NCBI RefSeq assembly: GCF_900105725.1 | Contig: NZ_FNLM01000034.1 | Span: 3,968,001 to 4,032,000, forward strand | Reading direction: 5' to 3' | Length of the DNA: 64,000 nt | DNA from: Gordonia westfalica | GTDB lineage: Bacteria > Actinomycetota > Actinomycetes > Mycobacteriales > Mycobacteriaceae | Shown here: piece after piece, positions 1 to 7,058 of the stretch | How positions within the stretch are numbered: the stretch's first letter is position 1 | Layout: the number at the start of each line of letters is the position of its first letter | Position numbers and translations under genes: made by a program | The notes under the pieces: generated by a model | Seen by the model: the letters and a program-made list of their open reading frames with translations, nothing else | What the model was told of the DNA's origin: nothing | The model's database searches: none

Positions 1-34
1 CGGACTCTCGCCGTGGATCAGAGGATGATGCAGG

Positions 35-373
35 TCAGGCGGACTGACCGACCACCGAATCGAGTTCGCGGAGAAGGGCGGCCTTGCCCTTGGCGCCGAC
101 GATGGTCTTCACCGGCTGACCCTTGTCGAACAGGATCATGGTCGGGATCGACATGATCTGGAAGTCACGCGCGGTGGCCGGGCTCTCATCGACGTCCAGC
201 TTGGCGATGGTGAGCTTGTCGCCGTGGTCGCGGGCGATCTCCTCGAGAACCGGGGCGACCATGCGGCACGGACCGCACCAGGTGGCCCAGAAGTCGACCA
301 GAACCGGCTTGTCGGCGCCGAGAACGGTGTCCTTGAAGGTGGTGTCGTTCACGACGACGGTGTTTGCACCCAT
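35..373 (-). CDS. trxA: thioredoxin
   Basis: Cytosolic thiol-disulfide reductant, 112 aa, the usual length for a single-domain thioredoxin. The redox centre WCGPC is at residues 32-36, and a SIPT motif further on carries the cis-proline that faces the active site. The ATG is preceded by a strong GAGGAGG ribosome site about 8 nt upstream. It lies 59 bp downstream of trxB on the same strand, so the reductase and its substrate are probably co-transcribed, as in other Mycobacteriales next to the chromosome origin. No terminator is visible in the 34 bp left before the window edge. Confidence 0.97.
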   Translation of the reverse strand: MGANTVVVNDTTFKDTVLGADKPVLVDFWATWCGPCRMVAPVLEEIARDHGDKLTIAKLDVDESPATARDFQIMSIPTMILFDKGQPVKTIVGAKGKAALLRELDSVVGQSA

Positions 374-432
374 GGTGGTGTCCTCCTCAGATGGACTCAG
401 AAATGAAGTTCGGGAGTGGTGGAAGTAGGTGG

Positions 433-1440
433 TCAGGCAGGTGCCTGAACTGCCTCGACCTCGGCGACGGACTCGGCGTCGACGGTGTGCGCCGGCGCTT
501 CACCCTGCTCGGCCAGCCAGCGCTCGGCGTCGATGGCCGCGGCACAGCCGCTGCCTGCTGCCGTGATGGCCTGGCGGTATGTGTGGTCGACGAGGTCGCC
601 GGCGGCGAAGACCCCGGGCAGCGAGGTGTACGTGGTGCGCCCCTGCACGCGGACGTAGCCCTCGTCGTCGAGGTCGATCTGTCCGCGGACCAGCTCACTC
701 CGCGGGTCGTGACCGATCGCGACGAACATGCCGGTCACATCGAGCGTGCTGACCTCGCCGGTGCGGGTGTCCTCGATCTCGAGTCCGCTGACGGAACCGT
801 CACCGACGACCGAACGCACGGCGGCGTTGGTCACGAAGCGGATCTTGTCGTTGTTGCGCGCGCGGTCGAGCATGATCTTCGACGCGCGGAACTCGTCACG
901 TCGATGCACCAGCGTGACGGTGCGTGCGAACTTCGTGAGGAAGGTCGCCTCCTCCATCGCGGAGTCGCCACCGCCGATGACAGCGATGTCCTGGTCCTTG
1001 AAGAAGAATCCGTCGCAGGTCGCACATGCCGAGACGCCGCGCCCCAGGAGCTGCTGTTCGCCCTCGACGCCGAGGTAGCGCGCGGCGGCACCCATCGCGA
1101 GGATCACCGCGCGTGCGCGGAACACCTCGCCACCGACCTCGACCTCCTTGATCTCGCCTTCGAGGCGGACCGTGTCGACGTCTTCCATGCGCAGGTCAGC
1201 GCCGAATCGGATCGCCTGTTCGCGCATCTCGTCCATCAGGGCCGGGCCCTGGATGCCGGTCTGGAAACCGGGGAAGTTCTCGACCTCGGTGGTGGTCATG
1301 AGCGCGCCACCGAACTGGGTTCCCTCGAAGACGATCGGTGCTAGCTCGGCGCGCGCGGCGTAGATCGCCGCGGTGTACCCGGCAGGACCAGATCCGATGA
1401 TGATCACGTCGTGGATCTGCTGGGTCTCTGGCTGGCTCAT
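433..1440 (-). CDS. trxB: thioredoxin reductase (NADPH)
   Basis: FAD enzyme that reduces thioredoxin with NADPH; 335 aa. The N-terminal FAD motif [10 protein letters not shown] is at residues 16-25, the redox-active CATC lies in CATCDGFFF, and the second nucleotide-binding motif GGGDSAMEE follows directly. The reading frame stays open another 168 codons upstream, but the start at 1440 is chosen because GGAGG sits just before the ATG and MSQPETQ leads straight into the FAD fold. The longer reading has arginine- and proline-rich composition typical of a shadow frame and overlaps rsmA. It forms an operon with trxA and follows rsmA. Confidence 0.97.
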   Translation of the reverse strand: MSQPETQQIHDVIIIGSGPAGYTAAIYAARAELAPIVFEGTQFGGALMTTTEVENFPGFQTGIQGPALMDEMREQAIRFGADLRMEDVDTVRLEGEIKEVEVGGEVFRARAVILAMGAAARYLGVEGEQQLLGRGVSACATCDGFFFKDQDIAVIGGGDSAMEEATFLTKFARTVTLVHRRDEFRASKIMLDRARNNDKIRFVTNAAVRSVVGDGSVSGLEIEDTRTGEVSTLDVTGMFVAIGHDPRSELVRGQIDLDDEGYVRVQGRTTYTSLPGVFAAGDLVDHTYRQAITAAGSGCAAAIDAERWLAEQGEAPAHTVDAESVAEVEAVQAPA

Positions 1441-1588
1441 CCGTCCTCCGTGCTGTGGGGTATGCCGGATCCCGGAGTGTCTCGTCGGGATCACGGCTGC
1501 TTCAACACAAGGGTAAGCGCAGATGTTCCCGGTCAGGTCCATGCGTCCGGCGTGGTGACGGAGGTCTCGGTGCCGGCGCCTGGCGTGC

Positions 1589-2392
1589 TCAGCCGCCGAT
1601 CGTGCCCCGGGCCAGGAACGCCGGGTTGCCGGTGTCGCAGTCGAGGCCGACGATGAGCGCGTCGAAGCGGCCGGCGATCCCTGTCGACAGCAGGATGGCG
1701 GCGGCGGGGTCGCCGTGGAAGATGATCCGTCCGGATCCGACGACGGCGACGGTCGTGGGGATGAGATGTTCCGCGGTGCAGCGTCGGAGTGCTGCGACCG
1801 ACGCGAACGGTGCACCGTCGGTGCGGCCGAGGACCGACAGCGCCGACGCGAAGCCGGTCGGGTCCAGTGTCCGGGTGGACGCGGGTTGGGCCTGCATCGG
1901 TGGCGGAGTGTCATCGGATGACGCCGACACCAACCGCAGCACACCGATCGAGCCGAGGGCGACGACCACGACCGCCGCCGCGGCCAGCACCATCGGTAAG
2001 ACCGTGGACCGGCGGGACCTTGTCCGTCGTGAGGCGAGATTTACCGGCGCGTCCGGGCCGGAGGGTGCAGAAGTGGAGGGTGCAGAAGTGGAGGACGGAC
2101 CTGTGACCGCGGGCGAGCCTCCGCCGAGGGCGGCCAGTGTGGCCTGGACATCGGCTCGAACCTGATCCGGTACCCGATGCGGGGCCGGAGTCGACGCGCG
2201 CAGCTGACTCGTCGTCCGGTCCAGTGCCGCCAGGATCGCCTGCGCGGCAGCATCATCGACGATCCGGGCACGGATGTGGGCATCGGCGCGCTCGGACAGC
2301 ACTCCGGCATGGAAGTCGGCCAGGGTGTCCGCCGAATACGGCGGCTCGGGCAGATCGCCGTACTCGGTGTCGTCAGGTCCCCGCGGGGTCAT
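1589..2392 (-). CDS. rsmA: anti-sigma-M factor, membrane anchored
   Basis: 267 aa with one clear membrane segment in the middle ([19 protein letters not shown]), a cytoplasmic N-terminal half and an external C-terminal half. It sits between sigM and trxB, the position of the M. tuberculosis Rv3912 anti-SigM gene, and this context carries most of the call. The N-terminal helices ([17 protein letters not shown]) could be the sigma-binding region, but the CxxC of zinc-type anti-sigma domains is absent. The C-terminal half has one Cys after SVAALRR and one in GLDCDTG, possibly a disulfide outside the membrane. Its ATG overlaps the stop of a possible 51-codon ORF (ATGA). Confidence 0.8.
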   Translation of the reverse strand: MTPRGPDDTEYGDLPEPPYSADTLADFHAGVLSERADAHIRARIVDDAAAQAILAALDRTTSQLRASTPAPHRVPDQVRADVQATLAALGGGSPAVTGPSSTSAPSTSAPSGPDAPVNLASRRTRSRRSTVLPMVLAAAAVVVVALGSIGVLRLVSASSDDTPPPMQAQPASTRTLDPTGFASALSVLGRTDGAPFASVAALRRCTAEHLIPTTVAVVGSGRIIFHGDPAAAILLSTGIAGRFDALIVGLDCDTGNPAFLARGTIGG

Positions 2393-2544
2393 GGTGTCAG
2401 TCTTCCATTCCGAAGGTCGGGCGTCGGTGTCTCGTGGGTGGCATCTCGTCGGTCGTCGTCGGCATCGATCGAATACTTGGACGCACGACGCGCGGTTCCG
2501 GTTCCGTTCCGGCCGATCCGATACGGGAAGAGATTGCCGGGCAT
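2389..2544 (-). CDS. possible small gene between sigM and rsmA (51 aa)
   Basis: An ATG lies 4 nt after the sigM TAA, with GATGAGG upstream as a possible ribosome site. The frame stays open for 51 codons and its TGA overlaps the rsmA ATG as ATGA. The product starts MPGNLFPYRIGRNGTG and is polar and basic/acidic mixed, without a membrane segment or known motif. The tight coupling on both sides suggests it could be translated to keep ribosomes running from sigM into rsmA. Against it, third-position GC looks lower than in the neighbours and I recognise no family. It may be only a fortuitous open stretch. Confidence 0.35.
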   Translation of the reverse strand: MPGNLFPYRIGRNGTGTARRASKYSIDADDDRRDATHETPTPDLRNGRLTP

Positions 2545-2548
2545 GGTC

Positions 2549-3124
2549 TTACGCCTCATCGGCAGTCCGGAGATGGCCGAGGACCTGAGCCAGTTTGAGG
2601 CGTCCCCGCGCGCATCGGCTCTTGATCGTGCCCTCGGCGACACCGAGCAGCGAGGCGGCCTCCGCGATCGAGTAGCCCTCGAGGTCGACGGCGACGATCG
2701 CCTGCCGCTGACCATCGGGCAGTGCATGCAGCGCCCGGCCGATCGAGACGGACAGATCCACCGCGGCGATGTCATCACTCGTGTCCGCGATCGACATCAC
2801 GTCCCATTCGGGCAGCGGGACGGTCCTGCGGGCGTTGTTGCGGCGGATCCGGTCGAGGCACGCGTTGACGACGATCCGGTGCAGCCAACTGGTCACCTTC
2901 GCGTCGGAGCGGAAATCCCGCGCGGTCCGGTGTGCGGCGAGCAATGCGTCCTGCAGTCCGTCGGCCGCATCCTCGGGGCTCTGGCTGGTCCGGATGGCGA
3001 CCGACCACAGGTAGTCGAGGTGGCGGTTGACGAGATCGGAGAACGCATCCGGATCGCCGGCGACGTGAGCGCGCAGCAATTGCTCATCGGTACGCAGGTC
3101 AACTGCGTCGTTCCCCCCGGCCAT
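2549..3124 (-). CDS. sigM: ECF RNA polymerase sigma factor SigM
   Basis: 191-aa extracytoplasmic-function sigma factor. Region 2 (about residues 25-95, DPDAFSDLVNRHLDYLWSV through SWLHRIVVNACLDRIRR) recognises the -10 element. Region 4 (about 125-180, with EGYSIAEAASLLGVAEGTIK as helix-turn-helix) recognises the -35. No long N-terminal or C-terminal extension is present, so it is the simple ECF form held by an anti-sigma factor, here the adjacent RsmA. In M. tuberculosis sigM directly follows murJ/mviN; here a 4-kb nitrile hydratase/desaturase block separates them. No convincing SigM-type autoregulated promoter was seen in the 96 bp upstream. Confidence 0.93.
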   Translation of the reverse strand: MAGGNDAVDLRTDEQLLRAHVAGDPDAFSDLVNRHLDYLWSVAIRTSQSPEDAADGLQDALLAAHRTARDFRSDAKVTSWLHRIVVNACLDRIRRNNARRTVPLPEWDVMSIADTSDDIAAVDLSVSIGRALHALPDGQRQAIVAVDLEGYSIAEAASLLGVAEGTIKSRCARGRLKLAQVLGHLRTADEA

Positions 3125-3220
3125 GCGCTGAGAGTAATGGAGAAGTCAACACACGAGGCGGCAGCGAGGCGATTGTCTACAGGACCGATTCGATTGTGGA
3201 CAGCCGGTTTGCGCGCGGCC

Positions 3221-3583
3221 TCACGCCTCCAGCCGCGCTCGGACCGCGGCCATCCTCTCCGCGAGCCCGCGCTCGTCGATCACCCCGCGGTCGAGAAGGG
3301 TATGGGCCAGGGCGACGAGCTGATTCTCGGGATACGGCAGCTCGGCGTAAAGGCTCGCCGCCAACCGGTCCTCCTCGTCCCGGCGTTCGACTGCCCCGGG
3401 TGCCGCACAACCGTTGTCGGCGGCGCGGTCGAGTGCATCGCAGAGGCCGTCGAGGCTGGTCTTCCAGGGTGGAACGAGGTTGGTGACACCGTATTCGGCG
3501 GCCATCCGCGGCCACACCTGATCGCGTTCAACGACCTCGGCGAGCGGCGGGTAGACATCATCGGGTCGGGCCTCCGTCGACAT
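3221..3583 (-). CDS. nitrile hydratase accessory (activator) protein
   Basis: 120 aa, third gene of the nitrile hydratase operon, starting 2 nt after the alpha-subunit stop, with AGGAGG inside the end of alpha. It resembles the small activators (NhlE/NhhG or P14K type) that are related to the N-terminal part of the beta subunit and load the metal into alpha. Its YPPLAEVVERDQVWPRMAAE and PPWKTSLDGLCDALD stretches fit that family. The frame remains open upstream into alpha, but that reading is arginine-rich and unlike a protein. Beta-alpha-activator order is typical of cobalt-type enzymes. Confidence 0.8.
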   Translation of the reverse strand: MSTEARPDDVYPPLAEVVERDQVWPRMAAEYGVTNLVPPWKTSLDGLCDALDRAADNGCAAPGAVERRDEEDRLAASLYAELPYPENQLVALAHTLLDRGVIDERGLAERMAAVRARLEA

Positions 3584-3585
3584 CG

Positions 3586-4308
3586 TCACCCTCCTGCCGG
3601 GTGAACGGCCGGTCGAATGGTCGTCACCGCGTTGGTGGTCACCCCCGGTTTCGGCAGCGCGACCCCGATCAAGGAATCCCGGGTGAGGATCTCGGCCAGC
3701 TGTTCCCGTGTCCAGTCCTCCGTACCCGCCGGGCGCTGCGGCATCACCATGAAGCGGTGCTTCTGGTTGGAATCCTGGACGCGCACCGACACGTCGTCGG
3801 GCAGCTGGAGACCGAACTCCGACAACACCTGTCGCGGCCATCTCACCATTCGGCGCCGGTAGTTCGGCGTGCGATACCACTCGGGAGAGTTGCCGAGGAT
3901 CGGGCGCGGATAGCAGGAGCACAATGCGCACACGATCACGTGGTGGAGCGTCGGGGTGTCGGCGAGGATCGAGAAAGCGGTGAAATCGCTGGGAGTCCCG
4001 AATCCGGTGGGTTCGAGCCAGTCGACCCCGACCTCCTTGCTCGCCGTCATGGGTTCGGCGAGCGCCAGCTCTCTGAAATCGGGTTCCAGCCAGGCCCGCG
4101 CGACCAGGGTGGCGGCCGGCGTCGGCCCTATCTGTTCGGCGAACTCGGTGAACCGGCGGTGTTCCTCCGCCGTGAAAAGTCCCTTCTCGATACACAATTC
4201 GCGCAGAGCGATCTCGAGGACCTCGAAATCGGTGACCTCCTCGACCATCGGCGCGACCGTGCGCGCATGGTCGTGATCGTGGCCGTGTGCACCGGGGGCG
4301 TCGCTCAT
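3586..4308 (-). CDS. nitrile hydratase alpha subunit
   Basis: Metal-binding catalytic subunit that hydrates nitriles to amides; 240 aa, slightly longer than usual because of a His/Asp-rich leader (GAHGHDHDHA). The metal site is C127-A-L-C130-S-C132, where the two later residues that become Cys-sulfinate and Cys-sulfenate are intact. The residue after the first Cys is normally Thr (cobalt type) or Ser (iron type); here it is Ala, which is unusual. The following YPRPILGNSPEWYRTPNYR is family-typical, though YPRP replaces the common YPWP. It is translated right after beta (TAG then ATG, 3-nt gap). Confidence 0.93.
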   Translation of the reverse strand: MSDAPGAHGHDHDHARTVAPMVEEVTDFEVLEIALRELCIEKGLFTAEEHRRFTEFAEQIGPTPAATLVARAWLEPDFRELALAEPMTASKEVGVDWLEPTGFGTPSDFTAFSILADTPTLHHVIVCALCSCYPRPILGNSPEWYRTPNYRRRMVRWPRQVLSEFGLQLPDDVSVRVQDSNQKHRFMVMPQRPAGTEDWTREQLAEILTRDSLIGVALPKPGVTTNAVTTIRPAVHPAGG

Positions 4309-4311
4309 CTC

Positions 4312-5163
4312 CTAGCTCTCCTCTCGACCGGCCGGCGCCAGCCACCTCTCCGGGATCTCGGTCCGTAGGGTGTCGCCGTCGGTTCCGGTGTAGCCGTGCC
4401 ACAGATCGCTCATCCGGAACTGCACGACGTAGAACCACTCGGACTGCGCGTCGGACAGCCCCCATGTCTCGTCCTCGGGTGCGGGACTCTCGTAGGCGAC
4501 AGCGGAGATCTCACCGGTCGCACCGCGGACGTATTCCGGTGTGCGCGTGTAGAACACGACCGGTAGTTCCCGAACGAGGACGCTGTCCCCGACGGCGAAA
4601 CGCGCGTCGCCGGCCTTTCCGGCGTAGATTTGCGGGTCCCCGACCCCCACCGCGTGGCGGTGATGGGTGTTGCGGGGAACGTCGGAGCCGTCTCCGACGT
4701 GGCGGGGTTGCGCTTCGAGTGTCTTGCCCGCGAGTCCCCCGGCATACCGTTGCTGTACCTCGAGCATGCGCTCGGAGAGTTCACCGAGCGCGATGTGGTG
4801 TTTCTCGACGAGGACCCGCGCCACCGCCAGCAACCAGCGGCCGTAGTACGGGAGCCCGAGATACTCCGCACGGCCGACGTCCACGTTGCCGATACGCCGA
4901 CGCTCCTCGGACAGCCAGATCCCACGCCACGCCAGTACTTCACACATGACGTAGGTCATGTGCTCCCACAGCTCGTATGCCTTCCCCTCGTAGAAGATCG
5001 GCGCATCCGGCTCACCGCCGACGTCGTGAACCGGCTTCAGGTAGGCGACCAGGCGCGCGTGATCCAGGAGATCGGGCGTCGGCGCATCCGGGAGCTCCGG
5101 ATAGGAAGATTTCAGGCGCGCAACAAGATCCAGCTGCCTGGCGCGATCTTCTGCTGAACTCAT
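4312..5163 (-). CDS. nitrile hydratase beta subunit
   Basis: 283-aa partner subunit of the alpha2-beta2 (or larger) nitrile hydratase. The usual N-terminal HDVGG is present but at about residue 46 (VHDVGGEPDAPIFYEGKAYE), so this protein has roughly 40 extra residues in front. The C-terminal SH3-like barrel starts near FAVGDSVLV and ends WFYVVQFRMSDLWHG, typical of the family. A GGGAGG ribosome site precedes the ATG. The beta gene leads the operon, as in cobalt-type clusters of Rhodococcus rhodochrous J1. No amidase gene, the usual next enzyme, is nearby. Confidence 0.93.
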   Translation of the reverse strand: MSSAEDRARQLDLVARLKSSYPELPDAPTPDLLDHARLVAYLKPVHDVGGEPDAPIFYEGKAYELWEHMTYVMCEVLAWRGIWLSEERRRIGNVDVGRAEYLGLPYYGRWLLAVARVLVEKHHIALGELSERMLEVQQRYAGGLAGKTLEAQPRHVGDGSDVPRNTHHRHAVGVGDPQIYAGKAGDARFAVGDSVLVRELPVVFYTRTPEYVRGATGEISAVAYESPAPEDETWGLSDAQSEWFYVVQFRMSDLWHGYTGTDGDTLRTEIPERWLAPAGREES

Positions 5164-5265
5164 CCGTCGCCTCCCGGGAGTAGCGGCCCCGCGGCTTGAA
5201 GCAGAATGACCCGAAATCTACTCCCCGGGTGTCTCCCATGAGGGCAATTCGGCGGATCGGGAGGG

Positions 5266-5982
5266 TCAGTTCAGCAGGCGATCGTGGGCGGCCACGAAGA
5301 GTTCGACGCACACGTCGAGGATGTCCTCGAGCGGTTCGCGCGGTACGTCGGTTTCGCCGGTACCTGCGACATACCAGTCGACCATCAGTTGGGTCACCGC
5401 TCCGACCAGACCCACCGAGGCCAGACGCTGACGCGCGCTGGCCGGCCGATTCCCCCGCGCCAGCATCAGGATCAGCTCGGCCCAGCCGTGAATCGCGCGC
5501 ATCCGCACGCGCTCGATCTCCGGAGTGACTCCGACGACCTCGACCAGCATCACCCGCGCGCGGCGGGCGTCGTCGGCGAGTGCCGAGACGAACGCCTGGA
5601 GGATGGCACGAGCCGCCTCGGAGATGAGCTCTCCCGCAATGCCTTCCGATGCGTCCGGCGTCGCGTCGCCGCCGGTGTCCAGGAAGCGTCCCGCGGCGGC
5701 CAGGGTCGAGGTGCGTGCGTAGTCGACGCAATCGTCGTAGACGGCGACGAGGAGGTCGGCGCGGTCGCTGAAGGATTCGTAGAAGTAGCGCTGGGTCAGG
5801 CCGGCCTGATCGCAGATGCTCTTGACGGAGGCCTTGGCGTACCCGTCGGTGCCGAAGACATCGAGACCGGCGCTGATCAGCGCGCTGCGGCGTCGAGCCT
5901 GTCGCTCGGTCGGATCCGCTCCCCCGTAGCGTCGGCCCCCGGCTCCGGTGGCGGAGGATCCGGCAGTCGCAGGCGTGGGCAC
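5266..5982 (-). CDS. TetR-family transcriptional regulator
   Basis: 238 aa. The N-terminal helix-turn-helix spans about residues 28-75 (ALISAGLDVFGTDGYAKASV then KSICDQAGLTQRYFYESFSD), followed by an all-helical ligand/dimer domain. It is divergent from the desaturase-family gene at 6117, and the 134-bp gap holds two copies of CTGACA-N8-TGTCAG, very probably its operators. It is upstream of and on the same strand as the nitrile hydratase genes (102-bp gap), so it may control them too, although a separate promoter for that operon cannot be excluded. The ligand is unknown. Confidence 0.88.
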   Translation of the reverse strand: MPTPATAGSSATGAGGRRYGGADPTERQARRRSALISAGLDVFGTDGYAKASVKSICDQAGLTQRYFYESFSDRADLLVAVYDDCVDYARTSTLAAAGRFLDTGGDATPDASEGIAGELISEAARAILQAFVSALADDARRARVMLVEVVGVTPEIERVRMRAIHGWAELILMLARGNRPASARQRLASVGLVGAVTQLMVDWYVAGTGETDVPREPLEDILDVCVELFVAAHDRLLN

Positions 5983-6043
5983 GGACCTTGGCTCCTCTCA
6001 TCGCGGACCCGGCGAATCGGCGACCGGGGGTCTTTACAGCTCA

Positions 6044-6094
6044 GCTTCTGACACGATACCTTGTCAGAAGCAAACTGACATGCCGACGTGTCAG
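6044..6094. promoter_or_regulatory. two tandem inverted-repeat operators for the adjacent TetR regulator
   Basis: Two copies of the same inverted repeat, CTGACA-N8-TGTCAG, lie in the divergent gap. The first extends to 10-bp perfect arms (GCTTCTGACA at 6044-6053, TGTCAGAAGC at 6062-6071). The second has 6-bp arms (6075-6080 and 6089-6094). Their centres are 27 bp apart, about 2.5 helical turns. Position between a tetR gene and a divergent target gene, with duplicate sites, is the usual arrangement for autoregulation plus repression of the neighbour. Binding is inferred. Confidence 0.75.
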
Positions 6095-6116
6095 ATGGTG
6101 AGCCAGGGAGTACACG

Positions 6117-7058
6117 GTGTTGGAGTTCTTGCCGGAACCGATGCGGGAGCCGACCGTGCTCGCGATCCCGTTCTTCGTGGGCATGCTGGCGATCGAATGG
6201 TTCGCCGCGGCCAAGCTCGAGCATGACCACGATGACGACGAGACCGGTCCCCTGCCGGGCGCATACGAAACCCGCGACGCACGCGCGAGTGTCCTGATGG
6301 GCCTGGTCTCGATCGCGACCAGCGCCTTCTGGAAGCTCCTCGGTTTGATCGCCTACACGGCCCTGTTCACCTACGTCGCGCCGTGGCAGCTACCGATGAA
6401 CCAGTGGTACTCGTGGGTCATCGCCTTCGTGGCGGTGGACTTCATCTACTACTGGGTCCACCGGGTGTCACACCGTGTGCGCATCGTCTGGGCCACCCAC
6501 CAGGCGCATCACTCGAGCGAGTACTTCAACTTCGCCACCGCGTTGCGTCAGAAGTGGAACATCAGCGCGGCGATCGTGATGTGGTTGCCGCTCCCGCTGC
6601 TCGGCGTGCCGCCGGCGCTCGTCTTCTTCGCGTACTCGCTGAATCTCATCTATCAGTTCTGGATCCACACCGAGCACATCGACAAGATGTGGCGACCGTT
6701 CGAGTACGTGTTCAACACTCCGTCGCATCACCGTGTGCATCACGGTCGCGATCCCGAGTACCTCGACCGGAACTACGGTGGCGTCTTCATCATCTGGGAC
6801 CGGATGTTCGGCTCCTTCACGCCGGAGGTGCGCCGCCCACGCTATGGACTCACCAAACCGGTTGACACCTACAACATCTGGACGCTCGAAACACACGAGT
6901 ATGCAGCGATCGCCCGGGACGTGAGATCGTCGACGAGTTGGCGTGCCCGCCTCGGCTACATCTTCGGACCACCCGGGTGGACGCCGAAAACTGCTGGACC
7001 GGCTACCGGGCCGGCGGTGCCGAAGCTCGCGAACGAGTCGGTCAGCCCGCCATCGTGA
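6117..7058 (+). CDS. sterol desaturase / fatty-acid hydroxylase family membrane protein
   Basis: 313-aa integral membrane di-iron oxygenase. The His clusters are visible: WVHRVSHR, THQAHHSS and HRVHHGRDPEYLDRNYGG, with four or five hydrophobic segments around them. The last cluster and IWDRMFGSFTPE resemble the alkylglycerol-monooxygenase-like branch, so the substrate may be a lipid rather than a sterol; this cannot be fixed from sequence. The GTG start at 6117 has CAGGGAG upstream. Control by the divergent TetR regulator is likely from the paired operators. Its 3' end overlaps the 3' end of murJ by 17 bp, tail to tail. Confidence 0.85.
   Translation: MLEFLPEPMREPTVLAIPFFVGMLAIEWFAAAKLEHDHDDDETGPLPGAYETRDARASVLMGLVSIATSAFWKLLGLIAYTALFTYVAPWQLPMNQWYSWVIAFVAVDFIYYWVHRVSHRVRIVWATHQAHHSSEYFNFATALRQKWNISAAIVMWLPLPLLGVPPALVFFAYSLNLIYQFWIHTEHIDKMWRPFEYVFNTPSHHRVHHGRDPEYLDRNYGGVFIIWDRMFGSFTPEVRRPRYGLTKPVDTYNIWTLETHEYAAIARDVRSSTSWRARLGYIFGPPGWTPKTAGPATGPAVPKLANESVSPPS

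Noticed and set aside
1..34. Further gene at the left edge
   Set aside because: Only 34 bases remain after trxA; no start, stop or terminator can be judged there.
3584..4465. 414-residue reading of the nitrile hydratase activator frame
   Set aside because: The part upstream of 3583 runs through the alpha-subunit gene in another frame and is Arg-rich; the ATG at 3583 has a good ribosome site.
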